From: Xenoacremonium recifei
Lineage: Eukaryota > Ascomycota > Sordariomycetes > Hypocreales > Nectriaceae
Assembly (NCBI GenBank): GCA_012184525.1
Contig: WOFQ01000034.1
Span: 248,001-312,000, forward strand
Reading direction: 5' to 3'
DNA length: 64,000 nucleotides
Positions 1 to 10,552 of the stretch are shown piece after piece (the stretch's first letter is position 1; each line of letters opens with the position of its first letter). The notes under the pieces were generated by a model, which ran no database searches, was not told the DNA's origin, and worked only from the letters and a program-made list of their open reading frames with translations. The position numbers and the translations under genes are program-made.

Positions 1-1238
1 ATCGTAGGCTGGACTCCCATGATACCCAATCCCGCAAACCATAAGCCCATATAGCGAGTCCCGGTTGATTTAGTAAACGCGATACAGAAATCGCCCACGA
101 TGCTAAGTAGGAAGCCTACGATGATAAAAGGCCCACGGATTCTCAGTTTATCGCTGGTAATGCCTACAGCCACCACCGTAATAGCGACAAGCACTCTCAA
201 CGGAGCCGACAGAAGATTAGCCTTCATGCTACTCCAACCAAAGGTAGCCAGGATCGTTGGTTGGAAAACAGCAATAGCATAGGCCGTGTTGCAGCAAGCC
301 AAGTACAGAATCCCAGAAATAAGCACTTTCCAGTCAGTGAGGGCCTTCATGACGCCCTTGAGAGTCATCTTGGTGTCAGGCTCCGCCATTGAGCTGTCAG
401 CGGCCAATTTTCTAAGCAGCCACCTCTTCTCGTTCTCGTTCAAGAAGTTGGAATCCTCGGGGAAATCGAGGATAAGGAAAAAGGCGAGGATACCCGCGAC
501 AACAGTCATGCCGCCTTCTATAAAGAAGATCCAGCTCCAACCGCCATAACCTCCAGTGCCATCTAAAGAGCCAAGGCCTGCACCAAGCAACCCGGACGCG
601 ATGCCGGCAATGTCGTTGGCGACCATGAACCAAGCCATTCGTGTAGCAAGCTCGTGCCGAGAGTACCAGGTATTGATGAGGTAGACGCAAGCGGGAAACA
701 TGCCAGCTTCAAACACCCCCAAGAGGACTCGAACAGCCAAGAACGGCCCGTAGCTTTTGCTAAATCCGACGAAAGTCACGCTGAGACCCCAGCCGAGCGT
801 CAGACCACTGATCCAGTATCTAGGTCCAACTCGAGTCAGAATCATGTTGGAGGGAATGCCGAGAAGAATATATGGGATGTAGAATACTAAGTGCGTGAAC
901 CGTGTTAGCGGGGAGAGTCTCGATAGTTATCACGAGAGGTGATTCAGGTGGAAGATGGAAGATGGCTTACTCATGACAGCCACATTGAAGTCATTGCCCT
1001 TCATGTGAAGATCCTTTTCCATCCCCCAGAGTCTTGCGTTTCCGATATTGACGCGGTCCAAGAACGCTAGGGTATAAAGCAGGATGAGGATGGGTAGAAG
1101 ACGGAAGTCAACCTTTCGTCTAATTCTTCTCGCCTCGGCCTCGTCGATCTCAAGGTCTTCGCCATCGCTTCGTTCACGGTGGTCAAATTCGTGTTTGCCT
1201 TGCAGGTCGACATTCTCAACTTCCAGCATCTCCTGCAT
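1..1238 (-). CDS. MFS transporter, Dal5-like anion:cation symporter family (3' end outside window)
   Basis: Two exons are visible, 971-1238 and 1-886, joined across an 84-base GTAAGC...TTAG intron. The gene runs off the left edge, so the C-terminus is missing. The cytosolic N-terminus is acidic and is followed by VDFRLLPILILLYTLAFLDR, the usual first-helix signature of the allantoate permease (Dal5/TNA1) family. The second exon carries GIPSNM and the central-loop motif LDFPEDS before a second helix bundle. Family members import small organic acids, vitamins, ureides or other anions at the plasma membrane. The start ATG lies 864 bases from the start of a divergent arylsulfatase gene. A shared promoter and a role in importing the sulfatase substrate are therefore plausible, but this is inference. 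Family assignment is secure; substrate is unknown. Confidence 0.85.
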
Positions 1239-2102
1239 CGTGTTGATCGTGCAAGGATGCGATACCTAACGAAGGCTATTGGAGATAATGAAGAGGCAGA
1301 TGTGTCTCTATAAGTAGCGAAGGTCGAGTAATATGAAGTGACCTTGGGGGACCGGGCTTGAGGCGACATGGAGGAGACGGGGACCGAGTATTTATGCACT
1401 GCACTGAGGAACTCTGGGGATCTAAGGGATGCAAATTCAGGCCTAGGTTTTCTCCAGAATCCAAGTCATTGATTCGACGGGTTCTCAATGCGGGGTCTGC
1501 TAGTTTAGTCCAACTCTGGGGACCCCATGGGATTACTCCCGAAGTTGTTGATAGGTTAGAGGCCGAGAGAAACATGCCGACACGAAACAGTTATCCAACT
1601 CGAGGGTAAATTGGTATCTGATTGACTTGTCTATAATCCTTTAAGAGAAATAGAACAGAATCTGAAGACTATGAAACAATTTGGTGAAGTCTCCCTCTAA
1701 CTGCCCAGGCCGACATGTCAAGTTGACAAAAGTCGGCAAACACGATCCTTGCTATGTAGCAGCGATCATTACTCGGTGGCCAAGGGCGTGGTCGCAAACT
1801 CAATTCTCAACCGGGTTCCGAGGCCGTGAGATACCGCCGCATGCAAATCCACATTCTCAAAAGTACAGACCAGATTCGGTTGCGATGTCCGGAAAGTCAC
1901 GGGAAAGGCCGGTAAGGTGAGGAAAGCGGGGAAACCGGCTTCAGATGACGGGATACTGCGTCCACATCTCTAACTGGTTGCGAGATAAGATAATGAAACT
2001 AAGTCTTCCCCCTCGTTCGAATACCCCCTGCTTGATTTATCGTTCTTCCTACATTATCTGTCGATTTTTCTACTTCTCCATTGACTCTCTCTCACTGAGA
2101 AT
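1239..2102. promoter_or_regulatory. Divergent promoter between MFS transporter and arylsulfatase 1
   Basis: This 864-base gap separates two divergent starts. I see no third gene in it. Several CGG/CCG half sites occur (for example around 1820-1920), but no clear palindrome, and I could not identify an exact CYS3/MetR-type sulfur-control site by eye. Confidence 0.4.
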
Positions 2103-4026
2103 ATGGCGGCGAAGGATTCTAGACCGAACGTGCTCATCATTTTGGCGGATGATCTCGGATTCTCTGATGTCGGGGCCTTCGGCGGCGAGATCGAGACGCC
2201 AAACATCGACAGGCTTGCAGCTGGAGGACTGCGCATGACCGACTTCCATGCTGCTGCTGCATGCTCTCCTACGCGGTCAATGCTCCTGTCAGGTTCGTGC
2301 GGATTGTTCTCCATTCCCTTCATCCAGAAATGGCCAGATCGATGCCCAAGCAGGACGCGCAATCAACCCCGCCCTAGCTCTTGAGTTCAGTATCTGACTA
2401 GAAGAATCTTGTGACACAGGCACCGATCATCACATCGCCGGCATTGGCTCCATGGCGGAACGTATCACTCCGGAAGTAGAAGGCAAACCAGGCTACGAAG
2501 GCTATCTCAATGACCGTGTCGTTTCGCTTCCCGAGCTCCTACGCGATGCCGGATACGAGACCATGATGAGTGGTAAATGGCACCTAGGTCTGACACCTGA
2601 CCGCATCCCTGCTGCGCGTGGCTTCGAGAGGTCATTCAGCTTGCTTAAGGGCGCGCATAACCACTATGGGTGGGAACCTGCATACGAAGATAGATCGAGC
2701 ATCCCCAAAATCGTAAATGTTTTGGGCAAAATGTACTACGATGACAAAAAGTCCGTGGCTCCAGATCAACTTCCACAAGGCTTTTATAGTTCTGACTCTT
2801 TTACGGATATCCTCTTGGGCTATCTTAAAGATCGTGATGATCGTAAAGAGGAGCGACCAGTATGTTTCATTCCGAGCTATCCCTTAGCATGACACCTCTG
2901 TGCCTGATGCTCTCTTTGTGTGTTTCTAGATGACTGACCCCGAGGTTAGTTCTTTGCTTATCTCCCATTCTCAGCACCACACTGGCCCCTCCAGGCCCCG
3001 ATGGAGTCTGTGAACAAGTATCGAGGTGTGTATTCCGATGGTCCGGACGCACTACGAGATCGACGCGTGGCATCTCTCAAAAAACTTGGTCTAGTACCCA
3101 AAGATGCCGTCCCCGCCCCTGTTGTCAGTATCGACGAGGAAGGATGCGAAACAAAGCCTTGGTCCAAGATGACACAATCTGAAAAGGCTACAAGTTCACG
3201 AAAAATGGAGGCTTATGCTGGTATGGTCGACCGAATGGACTGGAATATTGGTCGTATTCTGGATTACCTAGAGGGCACAAGCCAGTTGGACAACACTATC
3301 GTCATGTTTATGAGCGATAATGGTGCTGAGGGCGCCATGTTTGAAGCGTTTCCTTCAACAGTCGGCGGTAATATGGATGAATATGTTCGCCAGTACCACA
3401 ACAACAACGACGAGAACATTGGCGCTTATGACAGTTTTGTATGGTACGGCTCAAGATGGGCCTGTGCAAGCACTGCTCCAGGGCTTCTCTACAAGATGTA
3501 CACCAGCGAAGGAGGGATCCGAGTGCCTTTCGTTATGCACTACCCTCCCTTGTTCAATGACGGGAAGAATGGTTCATCGCCCTTGCAACCAGGCTCTATT
3601 GATCACTGCTTCGCAACTGTTATGGATATCATGCCTACCCTTCTCGATTTCTGTAACGTCAGCCATCCAGGAAAGACATACGCCGGGAGACCGATCGAAG
3701 AAATGGCCGGCCGATCATGGAAGGGATATCTGGATGGTAATCAGAAGACGATCCATGCCGACGATCACGTTGTAGGGTGGGAATTATTTGGACGTCGAGC
3801 GCTACGCCAAGGCACTTTCAAGGCGCTGTTCATCCCGAAGCCATTTGGGCCGGAGAAGTGGCAATTATTCAACGTACTCGATGATCCTGGAGAGACGAAA
3901 GACTTGGCCGAGGCAATGCCAGAGCGGATGAGAAAAATGATTGAACTGTACAATGGTTACTGCGCTCGTAACGGTGTCATCACTCGGAGCGCAAACACGA
4001 GAAACCAGTGGAGTACCAAAGTCTAA
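2103..4026 (+). CDS. Arylsulfatase 1 (type I, formylglycine-dependent)
   Basis: Exons 2103-2292, 2420-2859 and 2950-4026 give 568 residues. The last joint restores FFAYLPFSAPHWPLQAP across an in-frame stop, with a CTGAC branch site just before the acceptor. The metal-binding Asp pair is at 16-17 (LADDLGFSD). The CSPTR motif at 54-58 holds the cysteine that must be oxidised to formylglycine. GKWHLG and DNGAEG are the other sulfatase signatures. The enzyme hydrolyses sulfate monoesters to release inorganic sulfate. Its N-terminus (MAAKDSRPNV) has no signal peptide, so it should be cytosolic and depend on imported substrate. It is divergent from a Dal5-like transporter and convergent with a Zn2Cys6 regulator. 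A related copy lies at 10553-12347. Confidence 0.9.
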
Positions 4027-4186
4027 TCATAAGTACGGACGAGGATGAAAATAAAAAGAACACCAGCACATTATCAACAACTTCGATGAAAATGTCCGTA
4101 AGGAAAGGTAGAAAGGCGGCTGAGATGACGGGCCTAGGCGTTGCAAACATTTTCTACCCGATTAAGAGCCCCAGAATAAACCGGTC

Positions 4187-6762
4187 TCAGCTCAAGGGCA
4201 TATTCCATATGGTATCTAGAGTCTCATTATCTAGAAGCACAGAAGGAAAGGTTTCTGTGGAAAAGTCGAATGCGAGCTCATCGAGGTCCCAAGAGTCTAG
4301 CAGAAAATCCACGCCCCTTGCTTCTCTATCAAAATCATGTTCTACGTTGTCTGCCTCAACCCGGCCTGGGGCTGGAAACCTCCCAGCATCGTCACGATCG
4401 TACCCGCCAAGCCTATCTTGTCTAGGACGTCCGTTGCTATAAGAAGCTGAACCCGAGGAGCGAAACCTTGCAACGTGAGTGTCAAGAATCAGGGCATAGC
4501 GAGCTGACATATGCAATTCATCAGGTCCACCTTCACGAAGAAGGGCTATCGCACGTTCTAGGACAACCAGAGCACCTTGGAGCACTGGGCCTTTGGGGAC
4601 GAGACTTAGCGCTTTCAGTAGTAGAAGTGAAGCAGCAATACATCTGAGGATGATGCGTACTGGGGAATATCGCAAGGATCCTCGTGATGCCAACCTGTCA
4701 ACCACCCTCAGGATACAACAGCTACCGTCTATTACATGCTGAATCAATTCCTTATCACCACGTGTGATAATGAGCTGAGCGGTCTCACGCATTGGACGCC
4801 AATTATCCCTATCAATCGGTATGCGACGAACCACGGCCTGGATGCCGATGTTGTTCAGAAGGATTTGGGTATAGTTATACTCGATCTTCAAGGTTTCGCC
4901 GAAGTCGCTAGGAAGACCTATCAGGGTGTCAATGCTATTTTCTCCTATAAATATTCTAACAGCTCGGGGAGGACAATCGTCACAACTGTAACCAGTTGTA
5001 CTTGGTATCCAACGGTCGGGGCTTTCTTACCAGAATCTGCGCTGTATCGTTCACGCCAGTTCTCTAAGTGTTGCTGAAAGCGCTTAACAGCACCAATGTA
5101 TCGGCCACTATCAACCAGTGATAATGTGACTTCTTTTGACACGAAAAGCGCATCATAAATTGACCTTGACAGGTCAACAAGCTCGACCCAGGCACCGATA
5201 GCATAGCTGGGTGTATTAATGTCATGATGAGGGCTGTGGTGGGCGATAGATTGGCTAAGGCTCATGGTGACCATTGAGGCACACCCCAAGCGCATGGAAT
5301 AGAGCTCTTGCATGATATACAGTATCTGGAGTACCTGTGGTGCGTAGCCTTTACCAGCTGCCGATGTGCTCGACCGCGTCTCGCCGGTTGAACATAAGCG
5401 AAGGTGATGGGCCAGACTGGATGCACATCCTATGAGCATCCAGGATACATATCCTGCGGAGTTGGGCTCTGCAGTCCCAGCCACCCATGATTTAGGTGCA
5501 GCTGCTTCTTGGGAAGCTATGCCCGAAGGCTCAATAGGATTGTGCATCAACAATTCTTGGTCAAACCCCTCGCCGGAAGCAGGGAAATGAATCGCCCTCG
5601 GTTTCCACTCGACCAGTAATAATAAAGCTTGGATGGTGCCTATGGTACAGAGCGATGAAATTGACTTCTTGACTTGGGAAAATATGATCCTGGAAAAGAG
5701 CTGAAGGCATTGATCCCATAGCTTCTGGTGAATGAGGGTGCTTCTATGTGCTCCTCCTGGGCCTTTCAACTGATGATATCGAGATGAGATCATCAATATG
5801 GTGCTGCAGAGCACCGGCTCCTGAGTAAGAAGTGTCTTGTGGTTTTTGTGATGGGAGTAAAATTCGTCGATGATTGGAGTTAGTGGAGCGATCTGCGCAA
5901 AGAACCTGTAGAAATGTATTAGATGGGCTTTTGAAGGATACGTTCAATGAGTAGCTGGAACTTCAAAAACAAGATTCGGGCAGATAAAGGCGATACCAGA
6001 AGCACGAAACGAGGGGAGGCTGAATGGGACTTACTGTTCTACATATCCCAAAGCTTCCTGGGCCGTGAACCACCCTTGCCTCACAAGTCGGAGAGAGTCC
6101 CAAAGATGAATGACATCCTCAAAAGGCACAATCGTAGCCTTGTCGATACCAGAACCAACATTCACTGAAGGTCCGTCATCTTCAGAATAATGCGTGGGCC
6201 TAAGACTCGTTCCCTCTATGTTGCGAAAAGTTGTCCCAGGTGACGGGCGATTCTCCTTCTCTGTGGCCGCCCGATACAACAGCCCAAGGGCATCGGTTTC
6301 AGTGGCGATGGTTGTTCGCATCACCGACTCTTCGAGAGTTGGTTCCGTCGAGTCCAGCTCCATCTCAGCGTCTTGGGTGTGGTGTGCTATCATGGATGCA
6401 GGCCTTCGTTGAGAACCTGGAGAAGCCGGTGTATCCAATTCGGCTACGTCACGGATCGGAGAATTCAGGGTATCCTCAGTCAGAGGCTGCTCATTTTCCG
6501 CAGTAAGGCCGGCGACATGCCGGATAGTTCGAGTGCCTGACCCAGCATTGCTTTTGAGAGTGAAGATACAATCCCGAGCCTCCCGCTCGCACCGACGACA
6601 AGGACCCTTGGCATAATTACCTGACTGACCAGGGATGCATCGACTCTTCTTTCTCCTACACGAGTCGCAAGCCTTGAACGTGCGCGTGTAGCCCCGGCGA
6701 TGTGGTCTGGAAGCGGAGTCGTCAATGGTCCAGTCTAGCTTAGAACTCGAATCCGCCATCAT
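4187..6762 (-). CDS. Zn2Cys6 transcription factor (PrtT-like architecture)
   Basis: Exons 6035-6762, 5031-5905 and 4187-4944 (introns of 129 and 86 bases) give 786 residues. The 86-base intron is needed because the second exon otherwise runs into a stop in a different frame from the last exon. Near the N-terminus is a zinc cluster, CDSCRRKKSRC followed by a 12-residue loop and CRRCEREARDC. The downstream part has the fungal regulator layout: a conserved segment FFAQIAPLTP, then LCSTILMISSRYH, helix-rich middle homology region, and an acidic C-terminus ending IWNMPLS. The order of motifs reminds me of the protease activator PrtT group, but I cannot confirm that by eye. It is convergent with arylsulfatase 1, and the 160 bases between them hold nothing else. 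Target genes are unknown. Confidence 0.8.
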
Positions 6763-7370
6763 CGACGGTGAAAGTACCCGATTCGGATTCCGTGAGAAGT
6801 TGCGGAGTAGATGTTGTCGGGACGGGATACACCCTGATACTCAAAGGCGGAGGGGGGAAAGGGAAGAGACAGTTCGGAATCTAGCGGTTTGGAGGAGGTT
6901 CGTTAGACCCTTCGGTTTCTTCAGGCATCTGCCGGCATCTCACGGAATCTGCCGGATCGCGTCGAATGGCTCCGTTGACATAATTAGCTACCCTGGACTC
7001 GTGGCACTTTCTCATGTTTTTCTCTCATTTCCAGCCATCAACAGGAGAACCGCGACGACTTAAAGGGCTTCATCTTGAAGAATACAATAATATATATTAA
7101 AAATTGGAATGCTTTGATTGTGTGTGTTTTTTTTTTTTTTTTTTTTGGCAAACTTTACGAAAGCCGGAAGCCATTGACGATTTCGGTCCAACATTCTGGC
7201 AAGGGGCGACAGAAACTCAGTTCTAGAAACAGGGACACATATTCCAGTACTCTTAAAATTTGTCTCCGAGTTCCGAGACATCCCAAATACCTCCTAATTG
7301 CTCTTTGTCTTCTGCTAGTTTTCGACAAATATTGCCTAACAATCGTATAATTTACATACACACAACCCGA
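6763..7370. promoter_or_regulatory. Upstream region of the 4187-6762 regulator; CGG repeats and poly-T tract
   Basis: There is no gene in this 608-base gap. A direct repeat ATCTGCCGG at 6927-6935 and 6947-6955 flanks a CACGGA element, giving three CGG half sites in about 30 bases. That is a candidate Zn2Cys6 binding site, possibly for autoregulation. A run of about 20 T residues near 7127-7146 sits close to the 3' end of the next gene. Confidence 0.4.
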
Positions 7371-8894
7371 TCATATCGGACTCCCCGCCAGAGCCCCGAA
7401 ATCCACTGCCTTATACATCGGCTGCAACACCTCTAACTTCTCCCTCAAATATCGCCGTTGCTCTTTCTGGATCCTCTCAAAGCCAAACATAAAACGCACC
7501 AGGAATACAAAGTCCCCCATCCGCTTGTCCGCGTCCTCCTGGCTCTGGCCATGACCCGGCGGCAACGCCATCACATCGGCGATGGAGCTCGTAATCTCGA
7601 ACAGCTTCTGGATGATGCCGCTACCATGCGTAGCTATCGAGATGACGCTGTTAAGCCGCGTGACTAGTGTGCGTAGTTGCGCAGAGAGACGTTGGGCTGG
7701 GAAGTGTAGGGACAGGCCTTGATGGGTGTTTTGTGGCGGAGCGGAGCGGAGGAGACCTCGAGACAGCGCCAGTTGCCAGACAAGAGTGCGCAGCCAGAGC
7801 CTTGTCACGAAGAGATCCGCATGCTGGAGTTCTGTGAAGCCTCCTCCCCCCCTTGCGATCAACGCACGCTCAGCCTCGTCGGTAGCAGCCTCATCCAAGT
7901 CTAGCTCGGCCTGCTTGCTCTCAATCCATTGAGCCGTCATTTCGGGTGCCGGATAATTCGGGTCTTGGAGGGCGTTCCAATGCGTGAGGAAGCGATCGTC
8001 CATGATGCAGAAGAGCCGAATCAGACGACTCCAGCCAACGTCGACATGCGGGGGGAGGCTCGGGTCGGAGAGGGGGAAGCCGGTACTGAGAGGCGGCAAG
8101 ACACTGGGATGGCCAGACATGATAGTCATGAAGCGCTCGTGGATGAACGCCTCCCAGTATAGCCGTTGGCGACAGGCCACATACTGGCGCCCGTGAGTCT
8201 CCTCGGAGAAGAGATGGACCTTGAGCATTTGCGTCAGCGAGATGGCTTCTCGCAGAATCCAAAAGCTGCGTTCAATGCGTCCAATCCCCATTGTGGATAT
8301 CTCCAGGAATATGCACGTCACAATGCGTTTAACACTGACGGGCAATTCGCCAATCGTGCCATCATGGGTGATGGTGATGTCTGCTTGACGGTGCGAGTTC
8401 AGACACCGCTGGATGAGATCCGTCATTTGTGTAGGCACTTCATCATGCAAACTCTTGGAAGTCCGACTGAGGTTGATCGTCACCGCCGCGTAGGCATAGA
8501 TGAGAGCCGCGTCCTCGTGGCTGCGGTGCATGTTGCCGATAGCGGCGCGCATCTCCTCGGGCGTGATGGTGGGATTCATCGGATACACAATGGCCTCAAA
8601 CTCCGGCAGCAACTGTAGGAAGAACTCAGGCGGGTATCCTGTCGCCGCACTGCCCTCTGAAGTCGGCGAGTCCGGACCCGGGGCTTCAGGCGTGATGGAA
8701 TTGGCCTTTGTCCGGGCTCCATCGCGAAGCTGAGCCACGAGCCGGCCTCGCACACCAGGCTTGCGCTTCGCAGGCGCTGGAGAGTACACACACGCAAGAT
8801 TCAAGTGTGCGCATTGAGAGCAGGGCTGTGAGCTGCTGCACCGGACTTTGCGCAGGCGACAAGCATCACAGGCGCGTGGGGTGCGCGTGGTCAT
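7371..8894 (-). CDS. Zn2Cys6 transcription factor, sugar-regulator-like
   Basis: Single exon, 507 residues from the ATG at 8894 (MTTRTPRACDAC). The frame stays open further upstream but only from a GTG, so 8894 is preferred. The zinc cluster reads CDACRLRKVRC, SSSQP, CSQCAHLNLAC and is followed by a basic KRKPGVRGRL linker. This arrangement is seen in AmyR/MalR-type regulators of sugar use, so a carbohydrate role is possible. The middle region (FLQLLPEFEAIVYPMNPTIT, then AYAAVTINLS) is the usual fungal regulatory domain. The nearest plausible target is the MAL-type sugar porter at 13036-15037, but an inverted-repeat element and a sulfatase lie between. DNA-binding role is secure; physiology is a guess. 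Confidence 0.8.
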   Translation of the reverse strand: MTTRTPRACDACRLRKVRCSSSQPCSQCAHLNLACVYSPAPAKRKPGVRGRLVAQLRDGARTKANSITPEAPGPDSPTSEGSAATGYPPEFFLQLLPEFEAIVYPMNPTITPEEMRAAIGNMHRSHEDAALIYAYAAVTINLSRTSKSLHDEVPTQMTDLIQRCLNSHRQADITITHDGTIGELPVSVKRIVTCIFLEISTMGIGRIERSFWILREAISLTQMLKVHLFSEETHGRQYVACRQRLYWEAFIHERFMTIMSGHPSVLPPLSTGFPLSDPSLPPHVDVGWSRLIRLFCIMDDRFLTHWNALQDPNYPAPEMTAQWIESKQAELDLDEAATDEAERALIARGGGGFTELQHADLFVTRLWLRTLVWQLALSRGLLRSAPPQNTHQGLSLHFPAQRLSAQLRTLVTRLNSVISIATHGSGIIQKLFEITSSIADVMALPPGHGQSQEDADKRMGDFVFLVRFMFGFERIQKEQRRYLREKLEVLQPMYKAVDFGALAGSPI

Positions 8895-9222
8895 GGCGGG
8901 GGAGGTGAGGCTGTCGCGAGGCTCAGGGGAGAGATGCTGCGGGAGGGCATCGGAGTGGCGCTGGGATCGCACCTCCGTGCACCATCAAGAGCAGTAGAGG
9001 ATCCCGTACTGAGTCGAGAGGGACTTCGATATGTCGGAGCAGCTAATAAAGTAGGTGGTGAGAATGGAGCTGTCAGGTGTCAAAGCTGGTGTGGGGAAGT
9101 GAGGCCGTCGATCTTTCAGCCGATGGCGGGGGACGCGACTAACACGAAGATGGAATCGGCTACAGTATGAGTTGAACATAGCTACTGTATAGAAGCGTTG
9201 AGCACCGACTATGCCGATACTC
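8895..9222. other. Upstream flank of the 7371-8894 regulator
   Basis: I recognise no gene here. The region runs from the regulator start to the left inverted repeat of the 9223-10314 element and should hold the regulator promoter. Confidence 0.4.
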
Positions 9223-9312
9223 TGCGATTACAGCAATTTGCCAAGAGTGAAAGTTAAAAGTTAGTGCTCGCTGAGTGGAAGCCCACTGGATTTTGCTGGT
9301 ATTGAGACCCAG
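9223..9312 (+). repeat. Left terminal inverted repeat
   Basis: The outer end is TGCGATTACAGCA. It pairs with the reverse complement of 10226-10314. Differences include an extra AAAGT-like insertion near 9255 and a missing four bases near 9275. Confidence 0.75.
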
Positions 9313-10002
9313 GGAATCCCGGACGACGGAGGTTTACGCAACCCATGTTCTCCCCCTCAGCCTTCATTTTTCTGTTGTGTCGATGACTGGCCATCATCTT
9401 TGGCGCCACTATCTTTGACGGCTTGAGAAACTTCTGCTTCCTTTCGAAGTTATTTGTTCTTTGGGCAACAACCGGGCGGTTTATTGCTTGCCATTAAAGT
9501 TGTATAGTCGTAGTTGGCAGGCCTTGTATTCACCTGGTAACGTCGGGAATATCCGGTCGCGCTTAGATAATGGATTTTGATGTGGTGTTCGTATTAGAGG
9601 GTGTGCCCAGAAACAACATCAACTCCCTCCAACAGTACTTTGTAGTAGACGCAGCTGGCCGTCCGGCTGTCCTTGTCTTTAGAGTACTATAATCAGCATA
9701 ATCTGAGCGTACTGGGATTGTATAGGGACAGATAAAAGTGCAGTATCGTCACCATACTATACTCACCCTCTATGGCTAGAGGAACAGCACCCCGACCAAT
9801 TCATCTTTCAGTATTTCGATCTCTCTGGACATCGGCTGGCACGTTGTTTCAAGACCGGTATTTGTCTTGACTCTAGCTCGGTGATTGGGGTCTTTATCTT
9901 GCCCGAAGGGAAAGAGGTTCGTCAGTACGATCCGAAGACCTGGCTATATAAGGATGGAGTCCTTTACTCTAATGGGGTACCTGCCGCATTTTTCAGGATA
10001 TA

Positions 10003-10065
10003 TACCACAAACCCTGACCCTAATCATAATCCGAAACGTAGCCATAACCTGAACCCTAACCTTTA
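10003..10065 (+). repeat. Degenerate telomere-like tract A (CCCTAA-type)
   Basis: The tract begins ATACCACAAACCCTGACC and continues as irregular CCCTAA, CCATAA and CCTAAC units. It lies inside the inverted-repeat element. A similar tract that starts with almost the same bases is at 10328-10421, so the two form a direct repeat. Confidence 0.6.
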
Positions 10066-10225
10066 AGCAGAAAAATTAACTTCTATTCTGAAATTCCTGG
10101 CTGAGTCAGGCTAAACGGTTGTCCATATTACGGTGTCCTTTGAATGCCCCCCAAAGATTAGAAGAAAGCATTAGCCATGGGATATAGTTTAACAGATCGT
10201 CGCGATACCGAAAGTTACTGTAATT

Positions 10226-10314
10226 CTGGGTCTTGATACCAGCAAATCCCAGTGAGCTTCCAGCTTACTTCAGCGAGCACTAACTTTCACTATTAGCAAG
10301 ATGCTGTAATCGCA
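10226..10314 (-). repeat. Right terminal inverted repeat
   Basis: Read on the minus strand this begins TGCGATTACAGCA and follows the left repeat to GACCCAG. See the element entry for the shared segments. Confidence 0.75.
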
Positions 10315-10327
10315 TTCTTCAGACAAC

Positions 10328-10421
10328 ATACCACAAACCCTGACCTTAACTATAACCCGAACCCTAGCCATAACCAGAACACTAACCTCTGACACCTAAC
10401 CACTAATTCTAACACCTAACC
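10328..10421 (+). repeat. Degenerate telomere-like tract B (CCCTAA-type)
   Basis: The tract begins ATACCACAAACCCTGACC, then runs as irregular AACCCTAG, CCATAAC and ACACCTAAC units. It starts about 14 bases outside the right inverted repeat. Its similarity to tract A (10003-10065) suggests local duplication or repeated insertion. Confidence 0.6.
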
Positions 10422-10552
10422 TGTCGACTTTATGACTTATAATCTCTGGCAGAAAGCAGCTGATTGGGGTTAGTGGATATATGTATTACGAAATTGGATG
10501 TGTGTGTTACGGTACTCTGGTGAAAGAGCAAAGCGAGATTGCCTTTTCGTGT

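Larger units (their letters stand above)
9223..10314. mobile_element. Non-autonomous inverted-repeat element, about 1.1 kb
   Basis: Two imperfect copies of a sequence of about 90 bases lie in opposite orientation at 9223-9312 and 10226-10314. Both begin TGCGATTACAGCA at the outer edge and share AGTTAGTGCTCGCTGA, GGAAG, CACTGG, TTTGCTGGTAT and GACCCAG in the same order, with roughly 80% identity judged by eye. The 913 bases between encode no transposase I can recognise; the longest open frame there is 61 codons. This is the form of a deletion derivative or MITE-like DNA transposon. I could not find a convincing target-site duplication, so the superfamily is unassigned. It sits in the gap between the 7371-8894 regulator and arylsulfatase 2. 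Confidence 0.7.

Noticed and set aside
2010..2030. GTTCGAAT sequence resembling a tRNA B box
   Set aside because: No matching A box or cloverleaf could be formed around it, and it lies in the leader of arylsulfatase 1.
7127..7146. Run of about 20 T residues as a possible retroelement tail
   Set aside because: No target duplication or reverse-transcriptase remnant is next to it; simple homopolymer is enough explanation.
7719..8618. Several plus-strand open frames opposite the 7371-8894 regulator
   Set aside because: They are antisense shadows of a GC-rich coding exon and contain no domain.
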